64,000 bases of DNA from Aureobasidium sp. EXF-3400. Its lineage: Eukaryota; Ascomycota; Dothideomycetes; Dothideales; Saccotheciaceae. The position numbers were made by a program, and so were the translations under genes. The stretch spans positions 62,001-126,000 of the forward strand of contig SWBL01000096.1 of NCBI GenBank assembly GCA_024195585.1, written 5' to 3'. This document shows, piece by piece, positions 52,664 to 64,000 of the stretch; within the stretch, counting starts at the first letter, position 1; every line of letters starts with the position of its first letter. Below the pieces are notes generated by a model. It searched no databases. It worked only from the letters and a program-made list of their open reading frames with translations, and was not told where the DNA came from.

Positions 52664-55651
52664 ATGTTCCGAAGCCGTAGACGTGTGCCATCAGAGGGAG
52701 CGCTCCGGGTGCTGCGCCAGCTTGCATACATCTCGTCGGGTACCGCATGCGGTGCCGCCGCCCTCATAGCAGAAGAGCGCCGCCGCCAGACGAATCTCGT
52801 CTCCAAGATCGCTGAGAACTCGCGCCGCCTGAAACAACACCCACGATACCAGCATGCCCACGCCGCCCACCGCAGACTCGCCGAAGACGCTGCCCAACCG
52901 GCCGCCACCGCCTCGGCCCCCGATGAGGATCCATTGCTAGACGACAAAGTGGTCCGGCAGGCAGACACGTTCCGAAACAATCTCCTACCCTCCGAGGTTG
53001 AGAGAGGCTACGCAAAACTCAACTCCCACCAGCCGCCCAAGCACGAAAAGAGTCAATCCGAATCCGCTCATACCCAGCGTGGCTCTCGTAAACCACAGCA
53101 CATCCACCAAGAGCCTCTCCGCCCATACAACCTGTCCTTGTTGACCGCCGCTCTCAAGCCCCGTCGCCCGGCCAGCGCAGTGGCCAGCGCAGTAGCCGAT
53201 ATCAACGACCACTGCCATGTGCTTATTGACCGACGACAACTCTCGGCAGCATTCCGTCTTCTCAAAGGTGCCCTCGATCGTTTTCGCGACAAGGGCACAA
53301 GCTCGATTGCATTGCAGCCTGTTACCACCCGTCTATTCGATGCGTGGCTGGCCGACCAGAGCTATGAGAAGGCCCGTGGCCTGCTGGGCCAAATGTACAA
53401 AGAAGGATGGTTCATCACACACCACCTAGAAAGGCTTGCGCTTGCCTGTGTTGAGCCTCTTCAATCACGTGTATTGCATTCGTTGAACCATGACTATGGC
53501 GACGAGATCCCTTTCCCTCCAAGTATCTACTCTGCTTTGTGTGCAGCATACTCGACACGCAGCCCCGAACTTTGCGCTCAAGTCTTCGCAAAACGTATAC
53601 GGGCCGACGATCGTCCTTCAGTACTACCTCTCTGCGAACCTGCTTGGCCTGCTATCATTGATCACATCTGGACTGTTGCTCACAACTATACCCTTGTCGA
53701 TTCGCTTTTCACTCATATGTGCAAGTTGACAGCTCGCCCTTCTCTGGATCTGTACAATGCAATGATCAAAGTCTGTATCCAGTTTGGCAGAGTTGATCGA
53801 GCTCACCAGCACCTCCACACCATCCAACAAAGCCAACACCTCCAACCGGATGTTGTTACTTTTGGTCACTTTGTCTTCAAGACTTCTTCAGATGCTGATT
53901 GGCCGTCTATAGACGACCTGATGACCATGCTAGTTCGAGCAGGAGAAACAGAAGCGCCTCCAGAAAAACGCACCGACTTGTTCGTTCCTGTTTTGAAAGC
54001 ATATGCCAAGCGTCATCGTCCGGAAAAGGTTTGGGCTTTTACCTTCAAAGCGATTGATGAATATGGTGTGCTTCCAGACCCGCGTATTCTGAGCACTGGT
54101 CTTGGAAACCTTGTCAAAACTAGCCACTTGGAAATGCTCTCCGCATGGATTAACAAGATGGAAACTTATGATCGAGGTGCACAGCTTACTCCAGATGTGG
54201 TCTTGACCATGATGCGGCAGTTCTACTTTGATACTAGACCCTCTCACGCCGTCCTGGTCTGGCTCTGCCGTCGTTTGATGAACGAGGTGCCAGAGCACTG
54301 GTCTCCTGGTATCCTCAATCTGTTGCGCGAGGCTGTGGCGTATGACCTTCGAGGATATCGGGCGGGTCAGGCACATAGGATACCACATGCAATGCACATG
54401 CTTGATGTGCTGCAGAAAGTCAAGCTAGACTCGCCGAGCTTGCCAAAGCCTCTCTATTGGAACCAGCTACAACAGCTCACAGACCAAGACCAAGCATCTC
54501 TACCGCTCTCAGACCCGATCTCGCCGGAAGTCATCAAAAACGAGGTGCAGATCGCAGATGATCCAGAAGAAATGGACGATTCTGTGTCATTAGAGGATGA
54601 TTCATTCTCGAACGAACTTCAAGAAACCGTACTTTCTGCAGCAACGTTGAAGCAATCGTTAGATGAGCACGAGATGCTTATGGCTTTGTCAAAGGGAAAC
54701 TACACTGACCTTCTGGATATGTACGAAAGCAGCCTGGGGCAAAGCGGTCTGCCTGCCTCGTCGTATTCTCTGGAAATGGCCATCCAAGCTCGTGCAAAGT
54801 TGCCAAACGATGCTGGGGCGCCTGGAGACTACATCGATACAGCAAGCGAGGCTGGCATGGACACGATAGCTTCATTGGTGCCGCTGTTGAACCACCAAGT
54901 GCAGACCTCTGTCACCGGGTCGCGGATGCATGTTGATGAGCTTTGCGAAACCGTACGATCTTTCTATGAGAACATGGTCAAGAACAGTGTCACCATCAGA
55001 CATCATCTAGCCACCTCAGCAGCAACGGTTCTACTCAAGAACAACAAGGCCAACGATGCCATACAGCTGCTCTCGCAAATCTATCACTCCAAATGGGCTC
55101 ACAAAGTACCATTCGATCTACCAGCCATGACTGTCCTGCTTCAAGCATACATCCACGTATCTCACAGTTTGGGCATCGAGTGGGTCATCAAAGAAGTCCT
55201 GGACAAAGACTATCGCATCGACTACAGTTTCCTAGCCGTCATCCGCAGAGCCAAAAAGACAGCAGAGAAACGTGCACTAGCTGGAGGCGCTAAAGGCATG
55301 AACAATCTCAAATTGTCAAATATGCTAGAGTACTACACGGATGTCTGCAGAACGAAGCAAAAGACACAGATCAAGAAGGCTTCGCGTCTGGGCAATCGTC
55401 TTGTTGCTACTTTGATCAAGATTGCTAGACCTGCGTCAACTGATGCGCCTTGGCAGCTACAAGCAGAGAGCCATGGTGTTGACCCTGCGATGTGGTCGCG
55501 ACGTGGAGCCTCATGGCGAGTCATTTACCGTAAGAGGATCCGACGACGAGGATGGAGACGGCCTTCGACTGTCGCAGAAAAACAAGTCGAGCCAGAGAAT
55601 TTTGGGAAAGAGCAAATTGATGAAACGCGAGTGGAAGGCGCTTCGGCATGA
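52664..55651 (+). CDS. Pentatricopeptide-repeat-like protein, probably mitochondrial
   Basis: Intronless, 995 residues. Basic N-terminus (MFRSRRRVPSEGALRVLRQL) suggests mitochondrial import, followed by AYISSGTACGAAALIAEERRR and a disordered linker. From about residue 180 the protein is helical. It has degenerate PPR units: RQLSAAFRLLKGAL, SYEKARGLLGQMYKEGWF, LDLYNAMIKVCIQFGRVDRAHQHLHTI (in part), DVVTFGHFVFK and RPEKVWAFTFKAIDEYGVLPD. The C-terminal 60 residues are basic (KRIRRRGWRRP). PPR proteins bind organelle RNA for processing, stability or translation; the RNA target is unknown. PPR units are too degenerate for me to count reliably. Confidence 0.75.
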   Translation: MFRSRRRVPSEGALRVLRQLAYISSGTACGAAALIAEERRRQTNLVSKIAENSRRLKQHPRYQHAHAAHRRLAEDAAQPAATASAPDEDPLLDDKVVRQADTFRNNLLPSEVERGYAKLNSHQPPKHEKSQSESAHTQRGSRKPQHIHQEPLRPYNLSLLTAALKPRRPASAVASAVADINDHCHVLIDRRQLSAAFRLLKGALDRFRDKGTSSIALQPVTTRLFDAWLADQSYEKARGLLGQMYKEGWFITHHLERLALACVEPLQSRVLHSLNHDYGDEIPFPPSIYSALCAAYSTRSPELCAQVFAKRIRADDRPSVLPLCEPAWPAIIDHIWTVAHNYTLVDSLFTHMCKLTARPSLDLYNAMIKVCIQFGRVDRAHQHLHTIQQSQHLQPDVVTFGHFVFKTSSDADWPSIDDLMTMLVRAGETEAPPEKRTDLFVPVLKAYAKRHRPEKVWAFTFKAIDEYGVLPDPRILSTGLGNLVKTSHLEMLSAWINKMETYDRGAQLTPDVVLTMMRQFYFDTRPSHAVLVWLCRRLMNEVPEHWSPGILNLLREAVAYDLRGYRAGQAHRIPHAMHMLDVLQKVKLDSPSLPKPLYWNQLQQLTDQDQASLPLSDPISPEVIKNEVQIADDPEEMDDSVSLEDDSFSNELQETVLSAATLKQSLDEHEMLMALSKGNYTDLLDMYESSLGQSGLPASSYSLEMAIQARAKLPNDAGAPGDYIDTASEAGMDTIASLVPLLNHQVQTSVTGSRMHVDELCETVRSFYENMVKNSVTIRHHLATSAATVLLKNNKANDAIQLLSQIYHSKWAHKVPFDLPAMTVLLQAYIHVSHSLGIEWVIKEVLDKDYRIDYSFLAVIRRAKKTAEKRALAGGAKGMNNLKLSNMLEYYTDVCRTKQKTQIKKASRLGNRLVATLIKIARPASTDAPWQLQAESHGVDPAMWSRRGASWRVIYRKRIRRRGWRRPSTVAEKQVEPENFGKEQIDETRVEGASA

Positions 55652-56077
55652 GTACGAGGTATTTGCATCAGCGGTTTGATTCATTTAGGGAAAGAGGCGT
55701 TATCAAGGAGTAAGGAAGGCATCTCACGAAGCCAACAGGGTTGTATATATTCAGAGCATTTTGGTCACTGTGGAAATTCATGTACTCATATGATTGTACA
55801 AAAAAGAAGAGATCATTTTGAAATTACTTTTCAGTTTTTGGTATTCGTAGTCGTCAAAAGAAGCTTTCGATGATGGGGGTTGAGGGTATGCTAGATCACA
55901 AGTCTTCTCTCTGAACTGTGATATACTGCTTTTTTCTAGTAACAAGACCATCACATGGTTCGCTTTTCAATGCTGTCCGCACATACTCATTTTGTGCTGC
56001 CTTGGCTGGCCTCGACTCGTCATGCTCTCGCAAGTATGCATTGCCGCTTCTTCCATTTCTCAATCGTGGTTTAGCGC
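55652..56077. other. Convergent 3' intergenic region, PPR / CCT8
   Basis: 426 AT-rich bases between two convergent stop codons; 3' UTRs only as far as I can see. Confidence 0.6.
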
Positions 56078-57858
56078 TCAGTCCTCATCCCAGTTGGGGT
56101 TAGGACCTGGCGGCTTGGGACCACCTGCCTGGCGGGCGACGATGATCTGATCAACACTGAGGACTGTTCTGGCCGACTCGGTAGCGAGCTTGATGGCCCA
56201 TTGCTTGCAAACCAAGAGATCGAGGATACCCTCGTCTTGAGCATCAAGCACACCATCACCGTTGTTGTTCTCAATATCAACACCAGCACCGCAAACACCA
56301 TCCTTTGATGACTTTGCGCTGTGGGCAGTGTAAAGGGAAGCGAGGATCTCAGTGGCGTCGAGACCGGCGCTCTCGGCCAAGAGACGGGGCACCACCTCGA
56401 AGGCCTCTGCGTATTTGCGGATGGCGTATTGTGAGAGACCAGAGGTCTTGTCTGCAAAGGCGGAGATGCGCTCGACGAGTTGCATCTCGGCGGCTCCAGC
56501 ACCGGGTACGAGACGGGCGTCTCTGGTGATGGCCTTGACGACGTTGACACCGTCATCGACGGCGCGCTCTACGTCTTCGAGGTGGTTCTGGGTGGCGCCA
56601 CGGAGGACGAGGGTGGCGGTACGTGTGGTGTCGTTCTCCTGGCGGAAGACGGTTACGCGGTCACCGCCGATCTCAATGGTCTCGACAATGTCGACAGAGC
56701 CCATCTCATCGGGCATGGGAGCACCGAGACGAGCAAGAGGGGTAGCGCCAACGACTCTGCAGAGGCGGCGGAGTTCGAATTTGGACATGATCTTGATGAC
56801 GAGAATGCCGTAGCGGTTCAGGTAGTGCATGGGCAGCTCACCGACAGAGTTGCCGGCGACAACGACGCGGACGCCTGAGTCGTGCAGCTCCTTGATGGCC
56901 TGGTCGATTTGTGACTCCTCGCCCTTGGTGAAGTCGAGCATCTCCTGGGCGTTCTTGAGCAACACGGTGCCCTTGGTCTCGGTTTGTGCAATGTCGATAG
57001 GGCAGCTGAAAACACCGACCTTTGCCTTTTGAACGTTCTTGACGGTGCCTTCGGGCTCACGGCCAAAGACCATACCCTTGACAACGCGGGACTGCTCAAT
57101 GGAGCCACCCATGATCTTGACGACACGGACGTTGTCGACGTTGAAGTTGAAGGTGTTCTTGGGCAGGACGGCGAGCACGGCTTCAGCGACCAGGTTGGCC
57201 AGAACCTGCTCGTGTCCGGATTGTTTGGCAGCGATAACGGTACGAAGAGCCTTGGTCAGCTCCTCCTGGTTGAGCATATCCTTGACACGGTCGACCTCGA
57301 GTTCCTCCAGCACTCTCAGGGCTTCCTGACCAGCACGCTCGTAGCCAACAACAATATCGCTGGTCTTGAGACCCATGCGCAACAGCTCCTCGGCTTTCTT
57401 GAGCAATTCTCCAGCCAGCACGATGACCATGTTTGTAGCGTCGCCCATCTCGGCCTCTTGCTGTTGACTGGCCATGACCAGCAACTTGGCGGCAGGGTGT
57501 ACGACTTCGAGTTCTCTGAGGATGGTGGCGGCGTCTGAGGTGAGGATCATCTTTTGCAGGTGGTTGATGACAATCTTGTTGCGTCCATAGGGGCCTAGCG
57601 AGGTGGCCACTGTGTCTGAGATGGTTCGGCATGCGTCGATGTTGCGCACGACTGCGCCATCTTCGGCATCGTAGCTGGTACTCTGTCAGTCGTCTGTGGT
57701 GACTTGTGCTGGTCCCACGTCCATGAACAGCGGCGGAAGCTCCATGGTCGGTGAGCTCTGCCGCACGTTCGATAATGCTGATGGGAGAGGTGAACTCACT
57801 TCTGGTATCCGGCCTTGAACAGGCCACTGTTGGGCGCATTCGGTATTGAAAGCGACAT
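56078..57858 (-). CDS. CCT8: Chaperonin CCT/TRiC subunit theta
   Basis: Two exons, 57800-57858 and 56078-57674 (intron 125 nt), 551 residues, the normal length. Cytosolic group II chaperonin subunit that folds actin and tubulin in the hetero-octameric double ring. The joined start SGLFKAGYQ-N-YDAEDGAVVRNIDACRTI (in part) matches theta. The ATP-site motifs are SLGPYGRNKIVINH, TSDAATILREL, GDATNMVIVLAGELL, and GAGAAEMQLVERI plus GDGVLDAQDEGILD near the C-terminus. GPNPNWDED ends the protein. The acceptor (ACCAG at 57675) is one of several AGs; only it gives the conserved NYDAEDG. Confidence 0.97.
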
Positions 57859-58568
57859 TGTGGTGTTGTGTTATTGCTGCTCAATCGCTGGGCCCTCGTT
57901 GCGAATCGCCTACTCATAATAACTTGGATATTTTGTCGCCGACGCCCGCACTCCTTGCCAAGTCCCGCATTTACACATGCCTCCTCCGACCTCACTTGCT
58001 CACGGCCACTGATCTTTCACCATACATACTATTACCATTCTGTACCAAATAATGTGTGAAACATTGTTGAAAAGCAGCTTGCAGTAGAAGAACAAGTAGT
58101 AAAGAAAACAATAACGATAGCCAAACGAGAAAGATCAAGGGTGTAAGGGGGTATTGCGCCTCTCTGGCTACAGCCTCTGCTGTTGACCACTGCCGCCGTC
58201 CATCTCCTGCTGACATGCCTGCTATGCTTCAGCGGATCCTGACAAATTAAACATAAGGAAACTGAAAAAAACTTATCCACACACAGGTATGAAGAGAAAA
58301 AGAAAAACCTGGTGCCCGTCACTCCCCTATCCAACAACTTCCACCAATCAATTATCCTCCGAACAGGTAAAAAGGGAAAAAAGAGAGAAACGAAAATTAT
58401 TCTTCTTCCACAGCGTAATATCCCCCAGTCCCGCCAGGGAGGGCCTTCTTGTTTTTGTACACTGGGTGAGCTGCACCTCGCCCTGCATGTCATCCAACGT
58501 CCTGCGCCATCCAACGCCTTGACATATGCTCTTTTTTCTGGCTTTTGCTTGTTTCCTTAGTAGCTTCA
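57859..58568. other. Intergenic region, phosphatase 3' side / CCT8 promoter
   Basis: 710 bases between two minus-strand genes. A purine-rich stretch at 58265-58400 looks like the 3' UTR of the phosphatase gene. Nothing else is recognised. Confidence 0.5.
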
Positions 58569-60237
58569 TTAAAGTGCCACATCGAGCACTAGGCTGACGT
58601 CGCTGACCTGGGACCCGGCAAGGTCTTCCAGCACGGGGATAAGGTCCAGAAGTTCGTTGTCGTGAGCGTCCGAGAACCAACTGCTGATGGGCACAGCGTG
58701 CTGAGGATGGAAAATGTATGATGTGGGTGAGTTGTCGATAATGATCGTTTCCTTGAGATCACGTCCGACTTGCGAGAGATCCTTGACATAGTTGCCTTGG
58801 TGGTTGTAGCAACTCTCGCGGAACAACCTGTGGTGTACTACGCCGTGAATGTCCAGCTGGTCCAGAAGTGGATCTCCGTACTGCAATCAAAGTCAGTCTC
58901 CAGATTTACCCAAGGCGAGAACAACAGCTTGCGACATACCTTCGAGACCGAAGCCGTGAAAACGACGACTTCGTACAACTCTCCCATTCTCTTCATGAAT
59001 GCGTCGACTCCTGGTCGTTTGATAACATAGACATTATGGTATGTTCCCTCTATTTCTACAGGTATAGTCATGTCTGCCTGGTGTAAGATCTGTTTTGAGT
59101 TATGGTCAGTGTTTGACGTTTATGGTTTTCGAGGTCATGACCAACCTTGAAACTACTGTGGACGAGAGTCTCATCCAAATCCAGAATCAAGCACTTTCTG
59201 CCCTTGTGTTCCGGCCTTACAGATGGCAACAACCACTTCTGAGGTTCGGGACTAGGGACCAATGATGTATCGTGGCTAGCCGTGTTTGGGTGTGCCACCT
59301 GTGCCTGGCGCTCCACCAAGGGCGGGGGAGGAGGCAGATCAACACGCGAACCAGACTCACGGTGAGCAGGAACATGGCCTTCATCTTCAGATGTACCTGC
59401 TACGTCGTTGGCCGAGAGGGGGATCGAAGGGCCAACGTCCGTCATTTCAATGTCCGTGTCCCTGGCCTCCTGCTCCGGGGTGCGGTCGGAGATGACGAGA
59501 TCTTCATCTGCGGTGGTCGCGATTGGGGTGGGAGCTTGGACGATAACTTCGGGCTGTGTAAGGTAGGGTGCATCTGAAGAGGCCTGCGTTTGAGGGTCCT
59601 GGCCATGTACAGATCCAGTGGTAGGCATACCGCCTGTCATGAGAGGAATCGGAAAGTCATCTCCACTTCTAGACTCCGGCTGGCTTTGAATAGGTGTAGA
59701 CGTGTTCTCGCGTGCAGCGTTGGCTGAGGTACCGCTCGGTTCGGCAAGGTAGGGGGTGGTAGACGGCTTCTCATCGATCGTGTCCACTGACTGCATGGTC
59801 GGGTTGGAGTTCATTGACGGTTGTTGATCAACCTGAGAGGTTTGCGCAATCCCCGATTGGCGAGAGGGTACATCCTGGCCACCATCTTGGGCGTCATCCG
59901 AGGAGCCGCAACAGTTCAGGAAGGACAGGAACTTTGATTTCTTTTTCGGACGGGCATTGGACTGAGTGGTGGCTCCGGAGAGCGGACGGGTAGGCTTTTC
60001 GCTCATTGAGGGACGGGCACGGTGAGATCGTTTGCTGCTTGCGTTGCTTCCGGCTCGGGCACGTGAACGTAGACTACGTTTTGAGCGACGAGGTGTGACG
60101 ACGGGCTGGCCTGGGGACGACTGGTCGGAATGGTCAGGCGAAGGAGATGGAATAGCAGTAGCGGCGCTGCTGGCGGTGTCGAGTGTGGTATGAGGAGAAT
60201 CGGGTGGTTGGAGTTCGGGCTGTCGAGGTTCGGCCAT
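58569..60237 (-). CDS. Plasma-membrane HAD phosphatase, PSR1/PSR2 (NIF/FCP1-like)
   Basis: Three exons: 59146-60237, 58940-59089 and 58569-58880 (introns 56 and 59 nt), 517 residues. The N-terminal about 340 residues are disordered, with a conserved patch [17 protein letters not shown] whose Cys pair may be palmitoylated as at the N-terminus of yeast Psr1. The catalytic domain starts [16 protein letters not shown] (DxDxT nucleophile at about 353). It continues [35 protein letters not shown] and [23 protein letters not shown] (in part). PSR phosphatases act in sodium stress and in general stress response through Msn2 in yeast. The whole C-terminal domain is typical, and length is usual for filamentous fungi. 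Confidence 0.92.
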
Positions 60238-60906
60238 AACTGCATACGTCAGAATGTGAAGCGGAGACACAGCTGCAGGGTGGTGGAGGAGCAGGACATA
60301 CACAGGAGTAAATTAATCTATCGTAACTTCTTGATGCGCAAAGGCAAATAACAGGGAGCGGTGAGGATAAAGAACGTCGAGTCGTGGGTTGTGGTGGAGT
60401 GAAAGAGTGACTTGGGGTCGACGGCAGAGACGACTCGCAGGTGGGTGCAGGAGAGATGCAGGCGCTTAACAAGGGCTACAAGACTCGACGAGACGCTGAG
60501 AGCCGGGACGAGGGCGACCAGACGTGTCGGAGGCGGCGACGTGAGGATGTCGAGGCAGAGCGGAGCGGGCGAGGCAAGCGGAATCAAATCGGTCGCAGAT
60601 CAAGGTCGCAGCGATGGATGGTCCATGTCGCATTGTTTGGAGAGGCTGGTGTTGGCGGCCTCTGTGCCCGCCCGTGCATTTGAACCTAAGCCACAAAGGG
60701 ACGGGAGATTACTTCCACAACCTCGACCCGCGCTGCTTGCTGCCATGCCATCCTTGTCGTCTGCTGATATATCTGCCCAATCCATGCCTGTTCCTGCAGC
60801 TGTTCTCCCGATCTGCCTGGGCCTCTGCCACCTGCTTCCTGCCTGCCATGTCGTGACCACAGTATAGCTGCAAACCGTGATAAAAACACAGCTTCCTCTG
60901 CTTTGC
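60238..60906. other. Intergenic region upstream of the PSR-type phosphatase
   Basis: 669 bases between two minus-strand genes: phosphatase promoter and long 5' leader, plus the 3' UTR of the flavoprotein gene. GC-rich around 60480-60620. No gene is supported. Confidence 0.5.
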
Positions 60907-62553
60907 TTAATTTGTGCCCGACGCCCGTTTGGCCGCGCCAACGCCTGCCCTTCTGCCAAACACTCCACCGGCTGTTAATCCACTTCCTGCTCCACAACAT
61001 TAGCTTCATCTCGTCTTTCGTCATAGCGAACTTGCTGAAAGTTGCTTACCTCCTGGGTAGTTTGCATAAAACAGCCCGCCGACCATCTCACCTGCTGCAA
61101 ACAGTCCTTGGATACAAGACCCATCATTCCTCACCACATTTGCCGTACTGGGCTCAACTGCCAATCCTCCAAATGAAAAGGTTATACCCGAAGTTACTCG
61201 GACCGCTGTAAAAGGTCCTTTCACAACAGGTAACGCCCAGTTTGATTTGGGCAGCTTCAACGCCATCCGAGATGACTGCGTCGACAGACCGTCCTTGATT
61301 GATGGATCGAGCTTCGCGTCAGGATACTCTTCTCGGTGCGCTCGAACCGCTGCGTTGTAGTCGTTGATCGTCTCCACGAATGCTTGAGAATCTTGCAATC
61401 CTTCCGCCGAGAGCTTCTCTGCCAACTCTTCAATGCTCTCTGCTCGAATCTTGCGAACGATGTCATCACGGTATTCTTCCTCTCGCAACCACCCAACGGC
61501 GTCTGCGTCCCACACCTGGAAAGCTAGTCCTTCCGGCTGCTCGAGTATCGCTCTACCGAACATGGCATACGTGTAATTGCGAAGGTCGAAGCCTTCATCT
61601 ACGAAACGTTGGCCGCGGATATTGAGCATGAGTCCAAGCGGATACCCGCTCTTGGTGAACTCATTTGTCTTGTCTCTGTCACCTCCATCTGGAGATGAAT
61701 CTGCGTCCCAGCTAACGCTGTGGCAACCTGTGTGGCTGTAATCGCCAGCTTTTCGTGCATCTAGGTCCAGAGCTGCCAAAAGCATGTCTCCTGTGTTGTA
61801 AGGTGTACCTCGGACGTGGGCGAGCTCCCAGCCAGGTCCCATGAATGTCTTTCTGAGTTCTCGGTTTGCTTCGAACCCACCAGCGCACAGGATAACGCTG
61901 GGTGCATGTAACTTAGAAGTAGAGTCTGTGTCGCCTGACTTGACAACTTCTACTCCAGCTATGCCTCCGTCCTTGTCGAGAAGCAGGCGCTCGACCTTTG
62001 TGTCGAAAGAGGTAACAATGCCCTTTGCCTCTACAGCTTCAGATAGGTTCTTGATCAACCCTTTACCTCCGTCCTTGATTGTAAGCGCCAGGCCGCCCCA
62101 GAACTTCCACCTTCCATCCACCTCGTAAGCCTGACGTCGGAAACTGAGCCACCAGTCCACATTTCCGTGCTCCTTTAGCCATCCTACAGTCTCCAGACTG
62201 TCTTTGACAAGCACGGCTCCTAGATCTTTATCGCTTCGGCCTCCGGTTACGCGTTGCAGATCATTTTGAAAGTCTTCGCCAGTGTAAGGTGCCAGATCAA
62301 TCTTGTCCTTTAACTCCGGCGGTACATTGGATACCAGTGGCAGAAGAGACGGAAGCCCATTGTGAGCAGTTCGATATGCGCCAGCCGTGAAGTAACCGTT
62401 GCCTCCTCTCCATTCACGCGGTGCCTTTTCGACTATCAGAATGCGGAGGTCGGGATTGTAGACTTTGGCAGAGAGAGCAGCTGTCAAGCCAGCCGCGCCG
62501 GATCCGATAACAATGATGTCGTAGTGACTTGATTCCAGTGGTCCTTGAGGCAT
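60907..62553 (-). CDS. FAD-dependent dehydrogenase, fumarate reductase/tricarballylate dehydrogenase-like
   Basis: Two exons, 61050-62553 and 60907-60986 (intron 63 nt, GTAAGC donor), 527 residues. FAD_binding_2 family: the N-terminal DIIVIGSGAAGLTAALSA dinucleotide motif, VEKAPREWRGGNGYFTAG, then the capping domain. Near the end come GGLAVEPSTANVV, QGLFAAGEMVGGLFYANYPGG, and in exon 2 SGLTAGGVFGRRAG, the conserved FAD-binding close. Without the small second exon that motif is lost. Closest in memory to TcuA-type tricarballylate dehydrogenases and 3-ketosteroid dehydrogenase-like enzymes. No TcuB partner is visible. I start at 62553 because the flavin fold follows 13 residues later; an ATG at 62619 is possible. 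Substrate unknown. Confidence 0.85.
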
Positions 62554-63040
62554 CTTACTCTGAGTCCTTTGATCAATACTAAAGTCTGAGGTGAAAAACA
62601 CAGGGTGACTGTCGTTCATCACACTTTTGAGACGGCATTTATCGGTATGCCTCGGTAGAGGATCGGAAGGAAGTGCGAAAGCACATCAAGGCATATAGAG
62701 CAACGATACTTACCTTACCAGCCATGCCCACGCGATACCAATGCTCAAGAGACTTGCCTGATACTGTGTTTGTACCAGGAGTAGATCAGGATATCGCTGA
62801 TCGGGATACGCAAAGAAACATTTGGAGCGACAGGGTTACACTAATAACAAGTAGGACATGAATATATCAATGCATTGTTCGAAGCGCTTTAGCAATTTGG
62901 TCCTTCGGTACCGCACATGGACAGCCTGCTGCCATTGCTCGCCATCTCTCCAGTTCCACTCAGATCGCTTCCTGACCCACACACAAAGGTGATTCCATAT
63001 AATAGATATGCAAACAACGATAAGATGACCCGGCTCTCGC
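62554..63040. other. Intergenic region, right end
   Basis: 487 bases between two minus-strand genes; promoter of the flavoprotein gene and 3' UTR of the next. No feature recognised. Confidence 0.5.
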
Positions 63041-63956
63041 TCAGGCAGACAGTCCCTGTGAGACGCGTTGGAAACTGACAAGCTCAAGGTGAGGCAATTC
63101 TAGCATTTGGACTTCTTTCTCGTACTCTTGCTCCTTGTCGTTCATCTGTTTCCACCAGGCGACAAATTCGGCAGCGGTCGACTTCGACACCGGATGAACA
63201 CCATCGCATCTGAGATCCAGCCAAAGCCTGTCCACAGACTTGCCAACGTGCCTGAAGCGAACCAGCGTCTCGGTACGTAGATGGTCAAGTTCGGCTTCGT
63301 ACGAGCGTACAAACACATCCCAGGCACTCTCGTCGAACTGTTGATCGATATCAAAGGCAAATTCGTTCGACTGCTGACGAGAGATAGGGCTCATGATTGG
63401 CGATGGGGAACCAGCAGATTCCGAGACACGCCGAACCCTGGTAGCCAGCATGGCGTCAACGTGTTCGAGACTGACCTTGTCGCGGAATGATGTGCTGATC
63501 TCATCAACCTCGTCGCCCATGATGCTGTCGCGTGGCGTAAAAGAGGGTGTATCTGGACTGGCTGACAACATGCTGCCAAAACTTGTCTGGTGTGAAGAGA
63601 AGGTAGGCTGCGTCCGGGGAGAAGACATCTCCAAGAAACCTGTGGTAGGAGACTGAGGCGATCCAATGGCAGAGCTGACGGACGTGGTACGCGAGAGATG
63701 TACATTGGGTCTGGAGGGCCAGCCTCTGTGAAGACTTTCGTCATCGAGCTTGTCGATTCGAGCCAGAGCTGTGCAAACAGCGGCACCAGCAGCTTGCCAG
63801 TTGTCAAGCTCCGCTAAAAGAGACCCGGGCAGGCGGAGCCTGAGGTCTGCTGGCATCATCCATTCAACAATAAAGGCAGCATTGTAGTAGAAGGTATCCG
63901 CATCAGCAGCAGCAGGTATCTCATGTTCCTGCTTGCGATTGAAGTCCGTCTCTAGG
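63041..63956 (-). CDS. Hypothetical protein, 3' exon only (5' end outside window)
   Basis: The final exon runs from an acceptor (TTGCAG, boundary 63956/63957) to the stop at 63041, about 304 residues, starting LETDFNRKQEHEIPAAADAD. An ordered helical start (FYYNAAFIVEWMMPADLRLRL in part, LLAELDNWQAAGAAVCTALARI) is followed by a Ser/Pro-rich region. A helical C-terminus holds SYEAELDHLRTETLVRFRHVGKS and VDRLWLDLRC. The ATG inside this exon at 63859 is not the start, because the frame continues to the splice site. I do not recognise the family. Confidence 0.6.
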
Positions 63957-64000
63957 CTGCAAGTGTTGTTCAGTCAGTATAATGGTCAGGTGAGCGAAAT

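Noticed and set aside
1..64000. Secondary-metabolite cluster, CRISPR array, or large transposon
   Set aside because: No polyketide/peptide synthase, transporter or tailoring set is seen; CRISPR is not expected in a nuclear fungal genome; no transposase or reverse transcriptase motif was found in any frame.

Overview
The window is nuclear DNA of a filamentous ascomycete (Pezizomycotina). Introns are short (45-65 nt, GTAAGT/GTATGT-like donors, CTAAC/CTGAC branch sites). Tightly packed monocistronic genes lie on both strands, and the gene set is ascomycete: ORC2, LAS21, ATG101, HAT1, PSR-type phosphatase, XanA-type dioxygenase, Zn2Cys6 regulator. Several proline/serine-rich or orphan proteins recall Dothideomycetes, but the class is my inference.

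Layout. 0-6 kb: PDX1/SNZ (3' end outside the window), a FUN14 protein, mitochondrial ArgJ and ORC2, which carries an in-frame TGA. 7-13 kb: a coiled-coil orphan, a secreted subtilase, ATG101 and tRNA-Leu(AAG). 14-28 kb: an FAD monooxygenase, LAS21/GPI7, an AlaX-like editing protein, an Old Yellow Enzyme, a tubby/LURP-one-like protein, a DmpA-type peptidase and an SLP1-like SUN protein. 28-36 kb: a HAL4/SAT4-type kinase, HAT1 and a CCCH zinc-finger coiled-coil protein. 36-41 kb: the PIG-P subunit (GPI19), a segment bounded by palindromic fold-back repeats around an orphan gene, and ALG5. 41-52 kb: a secreted nucleoside hydrolase, tRNA-Gly(GCC), ISY1, a XanA-like dioxygenase, a disordered orphan and a Zn2Cys6 regulator. 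52-64 kb: a PPR-like protein, CCT8, a PSR-type phosphatase, a flavoprotein dehydrogenase and a protein running off the right edge.

The genes are mostly unrelated housekeeping functions; I see no biosynthetic cluster. A weak theme is ER glycan/GPI-anchor assembly (LAS21, GPI19, ALG5, SLP1-like). The two observations that stand out are the TGA replacing a conserved Trp codon in the otherwise intact ORC2, and a family of about 0.2-kb palindromic elements (four copies), one of which carries a perfect hairpin with TAATATTAC at its tip.

Exon coordinates were worked out by hand from splice signals and frame closure. Products are named from remembered family motifs; no database search was run.
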